Origin: Micromonospora globbae
GTDB taxonomy: Bacteria; Actinomycetota; Actinomycetes; Mycobacteriales; Micromonosporaceae
DNA length: 64,000 bases
Assembly (NCBI RefSeq): GCF_003610785.1
Contig: NZ_RAQQ01000020.1
Location: forward strand, 1 to 64,000
Reading direction: 5' to 3'
Shown: positions 59,065 to 64,000 of the stretch, piece by piece
Layout: each line of letters opens with the position of its first letter
Numbering within the stretch: position 1 is the stretch's first letter
Translations under genes and position numbers: made by a program
The notes under the pieces: generated by a model
What the model was told of the DNA's origin: nothing
Databases searched by the model: none
Seen by the model: only the letters and a program-made list of their open reading frames with translations

Positions 59065-60185
59065 GGCAGTTCCGTCAGCACGGTGGTCGGCCCGCCAGCG
59101 GGGCTCTCCACCCGCAGCCGCCCGTCGAGCGCCGCGACCCGGCGCGCCAGCCCGGACAGGCCCGGCCCGGAGGGGTCCGCGCCGCCCGCGCCGTCGTCGC
59201 GTACGCGCATCCGGACCGTCCCCTCCCGTACGCCGATGTCGATCGTGACCAGGGTAGCGGCGGCGTGTTTCGCGGCGTTCGTGAGCGCCTCGCAGGCCAC
59301 GAAGTACAGCACGGTCTCGATCTGCCGGTCGGGGCGTACCGGGAGGTCGCAGCGGATCCGCACCGGCACCGTGGACCGCTGGGCGACCATGCCGAGCACC
59401 TCACCCAGGTCGCTCTCCTCCAGCGCGGACGGGTAGACCCGCCACGCCACCTCGCGCAGCTCCTCGACCGCCCGCTGGAGGTCCTCGTGGGCCTGGGTGA
59501 CGAGGGCGTACGTGCGCTCGGCGTCCCGGCTGCGTCGGGCGCGGCCGAGCAGCATGCCGAGCGCGACGAGTCGTTGTTGCAGCCCGTCGTGGAGGTCGCG
59601 CTCGATGCGCCGGCGTTCGGCGTCCACGGCCGCGATCACGCCCGCGCGTGTGCTGGCCAGCTCGCGGACGCGGTCCTCCAGCGCCGCGCGGGCGTCGCGG
59701 TCGAGCAGCCGGCGGGCGATCCGGACGTCGAGCGCGCCGACGCTGGCGATGGCCTGCACGTTGAGCAGCAACAGGACCGCGCCGATGACGACCTGCAGCA
59801 GGATCTCGGCCAGGGACAGGTCACCGCGCACGGTGGCGGACACCAGGATCCAGGCCAGCACCGCGCCGATCCCCAGCAGCCCGAACGCCAGCGCGCCGAG
59901 CGCGCCCGGGAGCAGCCGGGCCGCCAGGTAGGCGACGTCCCGCCAGCCGGCCGTGCGGACCGGAGGCAGTTCGCTGGCGCCGAGCAGTTCGCCCAGCCGC
60001 CGTCGTTCGAGGCGTACCAGTGTCGTGGCGTACCGCGGGATGAGCGCGCCGATCCGGCGGCGGGCCGGCGCGACGAGGGCGGACGCGGCGCCGGCGACGG
60101 CGGCCGCCAGGAGGAAGGCGAGGCCGCCGGCGGCGGTCAGCACACCGGCGGCGACGCCGACCCCGACCCGGGCGGGGTGGGTCAT
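59055..60185 (-). CDS. NarL-family sensor histidine kinase
   Basis: A 376-residue kinase with four predicted membrane helices in the first 170 residues (GVGVAAGVLTAAGGLAFLLAA, LPGALGALAFGLLGIGAVLAW and LAEILLQVVIGAVLLLLNVQ among them) but no large external domain. The HisKA_3 block is ERRRIERDLHDGLQQRLVALGMLL (His about 208), and the ATP lid shows EALTNAAKHAAAT and VRDDGAGGADPSGPGLSGLARRV. ATG 60185 overlaps the dedA stop by 4 bases. It pairs with the regulator just downstream. Confidence 0.92.
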   Translation of the reverse strand: MTHPARVGVGVAAGVLTAAGGLAFLLAAAVAGAASALVAPARRRIGALIPRYATTLVRLERRRLGELLGASELPPVRTAGWRDVAYLAARLLPGALGALAFGLLGIGAVLAWILVSATVRGDLSLAEILLQVVIGAVLLLLNVQAIASVGALDVRIARRLLDRDARAALEDRVRELASTRAGVIAAVDAERRRIERDLHDGLQQRLVALGMLLGRARRSRDAERTYALVTQAHEDLQRAVEELREVAWRVYPSALEESDLGEVLGMVAQRSTVPVRIRCDLPVRPDRQIETVLYFVACEALTNAAKHAAATLVTIDIGVREGTVRMRVRDDGAGGADPSGPGLSGLARRVAALDGRLRVESPAGGPTTVLTELPCG

Positions 60186-60973
60186 CCCGCCGCGCCGCGT
60201 CCGTCGTCGCCCCACCCGCCGCTGCGGTAGAGGGTGCCTCGGCCGCTCGGGTCGGGAACGCCCGCGCCCAGGGTGGGGGCCGCCGCCGGTTCCGGGTCGC
60301 GGCCGCCCCGTCGGGCGCGGCGGACCCGGGTCACCACGAACCAGACGACGGCCGCCGCGCACACCAGGATGACGACGTTCTGGAGTACGCCGACGTACCC
60401 CTCCACGAGATGCCAGTTGTCACCGAGCAGGTAGCCGGCGAACACGAACGTGCTGTTCCAGATGAGGCTGCCCAGCGTCGTGTAGAGCGCGAACACGCCG
60501 ACCGGCATCCGCTCCACGCCGGCCGGGATGGAGATGAGGCTCCGGAAGATCGGGATCATCCGCCCGAAGAAGACCGCCTTGACACCGTGCCGGATGAACC
60601 ACGCCTCGGTGCGGTCGACGTCGCTGAGCTTCACCAGCGGCAGCCGTGCCGCGACCGCCCGGATGCGGTCCCGGCCGAGCGCGGCGCCGATGGCGTAGAG
60701 GGCCAGGGCGCCGAGCAGCGAGCCGAGCGTGGTCCAGAAGATCGCCCCCAGCACGCTCATCCGCCCCTGCCCGGCCACGAATCCGGCCAGCGGGAGGATC
60801 ACCTCGCTCGGGATCGGCGGGAAGAGGTTCTCCAGCGCCACGGCCAGGCCGGCGCCCGGGCCACCGAGCCGTTCCACGAGGTCCGTGACGTAGCCGACCA
60901 GTCCGTCCTGGGGCGGTTCGGCGTCGGCCGAGAGGTTTCCCGCGGCGAGGAGGACGTGCGAGGTACGAATCAT
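60182..60973 (-). CDS. DedA-family membrane protein
   Basis: A 263-residue protein with the DedA (VTT) signature: ENLFPPIPSEVILPLAGFVAGQG (about 47-69), then TLGSLLGALALYAIGAALGRD and GRMIPIFRSLISIPAGVERMPVGVF, which contains the conserved arginines. Family members move phospholipids or undecaprenyl phosphate across the membrane. Being first in an operon with a membrane-sensing two-component pair suggests envelope homeostasis. A 20-bp palindrome lies 68 bases upstream. Confidence 0.92.
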   Translation of the reverse strand: MIRTSHVLLAAGNLSADAEPPQDGLVGYVTDLVERLGGPGAGLAVALENLFPPIPSEVILPLAGFVAGQGRMSVLGAIFWTTLGSLLGALALYAIGAALGRDRIRAVAARLPLVKLSDVDRTEAWFIRHGVKAVFFGRMIPIFRSLISIPAGVERMPVGVFALYTTLGSLIWNSTFVFAGYLLGDNWHLVEGYVGVLQNVVILVCAAAVVWFVVTRVRRARRGGRDPEPAAAPTLGAGVPDPSGRGTLYRSGGWGDDGRGAAG

Positions 60974-61040
60974 GGCTCCAACGCTACGAACCGTTCCTGG
61001 GAACCGGCCATGGGGCAGGCCACCCGACCGGGCCGCGGAA

Positions 61041-61060
61041 CCGCACCCGGCCGGGTGCGG
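61041..61060. promoter_or_regulatory. 20-bp perfect palindrome upstream of dedA
   Basis: CCGCACCCGGCCGGGTGCGG is fully self-complementary. GAACCGCACC before it and GAAACCGCACC after it form a direct repeat. It sits between the divergent dedA and MOSC genes, so it may be an operator or a shared regulator site. Confidence 0.45.
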
Positions 61061-61180
61061 GAAACCGCACCCCGCCCGGGAGGACAGGTGGGCACGTCCC
61101 CGTCCCTGAGGTCCCGGCCCTCAGGTGCCTCGCGGCGGGCCTGGCGTACGGCGGGACGTGGCGCTCGTTAGGGTCGGGCG

Positions 61181-62017
61181 GTGACCGATTCCCGCGGGCG
61201 GGTGGCGCAGCTCTGGCGCTACCCCGTGAAGTCGATGCTCGGCGAGCAGCTCGCCGCCGCCGCGGTGGGGCCAGCCGGCGTCTCCGGCGACCGGGTGTGG
61301 GCGCTGCTGCACCCAGGGAGCGGGCGGGTGGTCAGCGCGAAGGACCCGCGGCGGTGGCGCGGCATGCTCACCCTCCGGGCGGCCGGCGGCGCTCCGGACC
61401 CGGTACGGATCACCCTGCCCGACGGTCGCGTCGTGTCCACATGCGACGACGACGCGGACACGGTGCTGTCCACGGTGCTCGGTGCGCCGGTGACGCTCAC
61501 CGACACCCCGCCCGCGGGCGCGACCCTCGACCGGGCGGTCCCGGACGCCGTGCTCGCCGCCGGGGTCACCGCCACGGTGCCGGTCGAGGTCACGACGCTC
61601 GGCGCGGCGGCGCCCGGCAGCTTCTTCGACTTCGCGCCGATCCACCTCGTCACCACCGCCACCCTGGACCGTGTCTCGGCCGAACTGCCCGACGGCCCGG
61701 TGGCGGCCGACCGGTACCGGCCCAACCTCGTGGTCGACGCGCCGGGGGCCGGGTTCGTGGAGAACGGCTGGGTGGGTCGCCACCTGCGCGTCGGCGCGGA
61801 ACTGGTGCTGCGGGTGCTCGCGCCGACGCCGCGCTGCGCCGTGCCGACCCTCGTGCACGGCCGCCTCCCGCGGCAGCCGGACGCGCTGCGGGTGCCGGCC
61901 CGGCTGAACCGGATCGAGCCGCTGCCCGGCCTCGGGCGGCAGCCGTGCGTCGGCGCGTACGCCCAGGTGGTCACGCCGGGCCGGGTCGCCGTGGGCGACC
62001 GGGTCGAGCTGGACTGA
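61181..62017 (+). CDS. MOSC-domain protein
   Basis: A 278-residue protein: an N-terminal MOSC_N beta-barrel (VAQLWRYPVKSMLGEQL, GVSGDRVWALL) and a C-terminal MOSC domain (RYRPNLVVDAPGAGFVENGWVG, LRVLAPTPRCAVPTLVHG with the sulfur-carrying cysteine, and CVGAYAQVVTPGRVAVGD). Relatives bind molybdenum cofactor and act in N-hydroxylated-compound reduction (mARC/YcbX). GTG 61181 is the start. Single gene. Confidence 0.9.
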   Translation: MTDSRGRVAQLWRYPVKSMLGEQLAAAAVGPAGVSGDRVWALLHPGSGRVVSAKDPRRWRGMLTLRAAGGAPDPVRITLPDGRVVSTCDDDADTVLSTVLGAPVTLTDTPPAGATLDRAVPDAVLAAGVTATVPVEVTTLGAAAPGSFFDFAPIHLVTTATLDRVSAELPDGPVAADRYRPNLVVDAPGAGFVENGWVGRHLRVGAELVLRVLAPTPRCAVPTLVHGRLPRQPDALRVPARLNRIEPLPGLGRQPCVGAYAQVVTPGRVAVGDRVELD

Positions 62018-62116
62018 GGGGCGGGCCCGCGACCGACGCGCGGAGTGCCGGCGGGGCGCAACCGACGCTCCCGCCCGGCGGACGCCACCGGTCCGCGCGG
62101 GGTCAGCCCGCCCGGG

Positions 62117-63568
62117 TCAGCCGTCGTCGCGGCCGACCCCGACGTCCACCCGGTCCAGCAGGTCGTCGAACCGGTCGGCGAGGTCGGGCGACAGCCGGTC
62201 CCGCTCGACGGCCTCGCCGATCCGCTTGCGCAGGTCCTCGACCCGCTTGGTCCGGTCCTTCGGCTTGCCCCGGAACAGGTCGGCCAGTTCGTCGCGCAGG
62301 TCCTCGGCGGTCCGCCGGTCGATCTGCCCCTGTGCCTGCGCCTGCGCGAGGAGCGCGGCGAACTCGGTGGCGAGCTCGCGCAGACTGATCGCGACGGGGG
62401 CGTCCGTGGTCGGCGGGGGTGCCGAGGTGGGCGGCGGCGTCGGCGACTCGGACGTGGCGGAGGGCGAGGGCGCGGACGGCGTGGCGCTCGGGCCGGTCGC
62501 GGACGGTGTGCCGCGCTCGTCGTCGAGGACGGCCATCGCGCCCAGAGCGACCAGGAGTGCGAGGCCGGCCGCCGTGATCGCGACCAGCGGGCTACGGGAG
62601 CGGCGGCGGGGCGTCGCGGCGGCCGGTTGCGGTGCGGCGGGTCGCCGGTCGACGAGGGTGGGCGCCTGCGCGCCCGCGACGGCCGCCCGCCCGGTGGGCA
62701 GGGCCGGCACGACGGCGGTGGGCGGGTCGGCCGGCGGGACGGCGCTGAGCCGGGTGGCGAGCTGCGCCGCGCGCGGGCGCCGGGCCGGGTCGGTGGCGAG
62801 GCAGGCGAGGACGAGGTCGGCGATGTCGGCGGGCAGGCCGGGGATCCGCAGCGGCGGTACGGGGGTACGCCGCCGGTGCACCTCCAGCGCGTCCTCCCAC
62901 GTCTGCACGGGCAGCGGCGCCCGTCCGGTGAGGGTGCGGTAGAGCAGTGCGCCGAGGGCGTAGACGTCGCTGGCGGGGTCGGGTGGGCCGGCGGTGAGCC
63001 GTTCCGGCGCGAAGTACGCGGGGGTGCCCATGAGCACCTCGCCGGTCTGCCCGGCGAGCGGGTGGTGCGGACCGGCGAGGGCGGCGATGCCGAAGTCGAG
63101 GACCTTGGCGCCCGTCTCGGTGAGCATCACGTTGCCGGGCTTGATGTCGTGGTGCACCACGCCGATCCGGTGGGCGGCGGCGAGCGCGGCGGCCACCTGT
63201 CCCCCGACCCGTACCGCCTCGGCCCACGGCAGCGGCCCCTCGGCGAGCCGGTCGGCCAGGTTGCGCCCGTCGACCAGCTCCATGACGAGGTAGGGCACGA
63301 CCTCGCCGCCGGGCAGGGTCGCCTCGCCGTAGTCGTACACGTGGGTGACGTGCGGGTGGGTCAGGCGGGCGGCGGCGCGGGCCTCGCGCTGGATGGTGGC
63401 CCGCAGGTGCGGGTCGGTGGCGAGCGGTGCGGCGAGCGCCTTGACGGCGACGGGTCGCCCGAGGACCTCGTCGTCGGCACGCCACACCTCGGACATTCCG
63501 CCCAGACCGATCCGTTCGTGCAGAACGTACCGATCGTGCAACCGGAGAGTGGGCGTGAACGGCGACAT
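62117..63568 (-). CDS. Membrane Ser/Thr protein kinase (PknB-like)
   Basis: A 483-residue kinase starting at ATG 63568. Kinase domain about 14-270: glycine loop IGLGGMSEVW, VAVKAL lysine, HHDIKPGNVML catalytic loop (an HHD in place of HRD, so a non-RD kinase), DFGIAAL and GTPAYFAPE. A Pro/Ala-rich stretch precedes one membrane helix (about 330-353, SPLVAITAAGLALLVALGAMAVL). The outer part has a Pro/Ser/Thr linker and a charged helical domain with AQAQAQGQIDRRTAEDLRDELADLF, unlike the PASTA repeats of true PknB. Sensor role outside, phosphorylation inside. Confidence 0.92.
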   Translation of the reverse strand: MSPFTPTLRLHDRYVLHERIGLGGMSEVWRADDEVLGRPVAVKALAAPLATDPHLRATIQREARAAARLTHPHVTHVYDYGEATLPGGEVVPYLVMELVDGRNLADRLAEGPLPWAEAVRVGGQVAAALAAAHRIGVVHHDIKPGNVMLTETGAKVLDFGIAALAGPHHPLAGQTGEVLMGTPAYFAPERLTAGPPDPASDVYALGALLYRTLTGRAPLPVQTWEDALEVHRRRTPVPPLRIPGLPADIADLVLACLATDPARRPRAAQLATRLSAVPPADPPTAVVPALPTGRAAVAGAQAPTLVDRRPAAPQPAAATPRRRSRSPLVAITAAGLALLVALGAMAVLDDERGTPSATGPSATPSAPSPSATSESPTPPPTSAPPPTTDAPVAISLRELATEFAALLAQAQAQGQIDRRTAEDLRDELADLFRGKPKDRTKRVEDLRKRIGEAVERDRLSPDLADRFDDLLDRVDVGVGRDDG

Positions 63569-63705
63569 GGTCGTCCAGTGTGCCCGGCCGACGGCCTGAC
63601 CCACCACTCAACGCGCCCGATTCGGCACCGATCGACGTGTCCGTGCCCGGATGCGGAGATGGCCGGGACCGTGGACCGGAGCCCACGGGCCCGGCGGGCG
63701 CGGGT

Positions 63706-63909
63706 TCAGGCGCAGGGCGGCGTGGACGGGACGGGTGCGGGCTGGATCCGGTCGGCGAGGCGGCGCAGCGCCGCGGCGGCGGCGAGTCGGGTGGGCGTGA
63801 GCCGGGGTGGGCGGGTGCGGTCGGCCCGGACCGGCGCGTCGGGGCGGGCCGAGTTGACGTGCCGGACCACCGCGTCGACGGCGGTGACGAAGCCGGTGGG
63901 CTGTTCCAT
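63706..63909 (-). CDS. Small unknown protein coupled to a LacI gene
   Basis: A 67-residue, Arg/Ala/Pro-rich protein beginning MEQPTGFVTAVDAVVRHV and including LTPTRLAAAAALRRLADRI. No signal or membrane segment, no known family. The ATG at 63909 begins one base after the stop codon of the gene upstream and AGGAG is part of that gene's end, so it is translated as the second gene of an operon with a LacI-family regulator. It could be a small regulatory partner, but no function can be assigned. Confidence 0.6.
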   Translation of the reverse strand: MEQPTGFVTAVDAVVRHVNSARPDAPVRADRTRPPRLTPTRLAAAAALRRLADRIQPAPVPSTPPCA

Positions 63910-63910
63910 G

Positions 63911-64000
63911 TCAGCTCCTCGGGACGGGTCCGGTGGAGGTCCGGACGACGAGTGCGGTGGGCAGCAGGACGTGTGCGGCCGCCGGGTCGGCGGGCGGGTC
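63911..64000 (-). CDS. LacI-family regulator, C-terminal end only (partial)
   Basis: The last 29 codons of a gene that enters from beyond the window. AAAHVLLPTALVVRTSTGP matches the common LacI C-terminal pattern (polar residues, LPT.LVVR.S). The stop codon TGA at 63911 is 1 base before the next ATG. Only the tail is visible. Confidence 0.6.
   Translation of the reverse strand, partial: DPPADPAAAHVLLPTALVVRTSTGPVPRS

Overview
The window is about 73% G+C by eye, with near-universal G/C third codon positions, many GTG starts, 4-bp GTGA/ATGA gene overlaps, LacI-type sugar regulons and abundant secreted hydrolases. This points to a filamentous actinomycete, most likely Micromonosporaceae (Micromonospora-like). 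The family is inferred from gene content and style; no rRNA or marker gene is present to prove it. I see no phage, plasmid or CRISPR signature. Mobile DNA is limited to the left end.

Layout. 1-1766: the 5' end of an IS5-type transposase with a hairpin over its start, then about 1.4 kb of non-coding DNA rich in palindromes, with a possible small non-autonomous element, and the C-terminal stump of a C39-like peptidase. 2058-5748: a DUF1996 secreted protein behind a LacI-type operator, a DUF305 lipoprotein, and an HxlR regulator divergent from an MFS exporter across a strong double palindrome. 5988-20065 (minus strand): a tightly packed 11-gene operon encoding a LacI regulator, two sugar ABC permeases, a binding lipoprotein, two ADP-ribosylglycohydrolase-family proteins, a ribokinase-like kinase, a TIM-barrel/SUMF1 fusion, a secreted esterase with a repeat domain, a class III CoA-transferase and a CitE-like lyase. 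Together they look like a pathway that imports a ribosylated, possibly acyl-esterified compound and sends its ribose and acid parts into metabolism.

20143-29784: a Pro/Gly-rich membrane protein, a snapalysin-trypsin fusion protease, an ArsR-like regulator divergent from an MFS exporter, a two-domain VOC protein, a secreted 5'-nucleotidase, a LysE exporter with a metallophosphoesterase, and a CGNR regulator. 29923-37603: an AMIN-like secreted protein, a two-component system followed by a GerMN/Gmad2 lipoprotein (an MtrAB-LpqB-like order), a DHA2 exporter, FmdB and FmdA (formamidase), and a UBP zinc-finger protein. 37631-39277: the RNA ligase gene rtcB, preceded on the same strand by two odd but well-folded tRNA-like genes and a small basic ORF. 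This is the most intriguing locus of the window.

39401-48489: a FrmB-like esterase, a DinB protein, a VanX-like lipoprotein and a polysaccharide-use operon (binding protein, two permeases, GH3 glycosidase, CE7-type acetyl esterase) divergent from its LacI regulator across a 14-bp palindrome. 49768-56934: an orphan LacI regulator, a secreted cyclophilin, a D,D-carboxypeptidase, a TioE-type double-MerR regulator divergent from a UvrA-like self-resistance ATPase, and a tyrosine phosphatase. 57278-64000: a secreted lysozyme-like protein, a NarL/LuxR two-component pair with a DedA protein, a MOSC protein, a Ser/Thr kinase, a small unknown protein and the 3' end of another LacI regulator. Short GC-rich tandem repeats sit at several gene ends.
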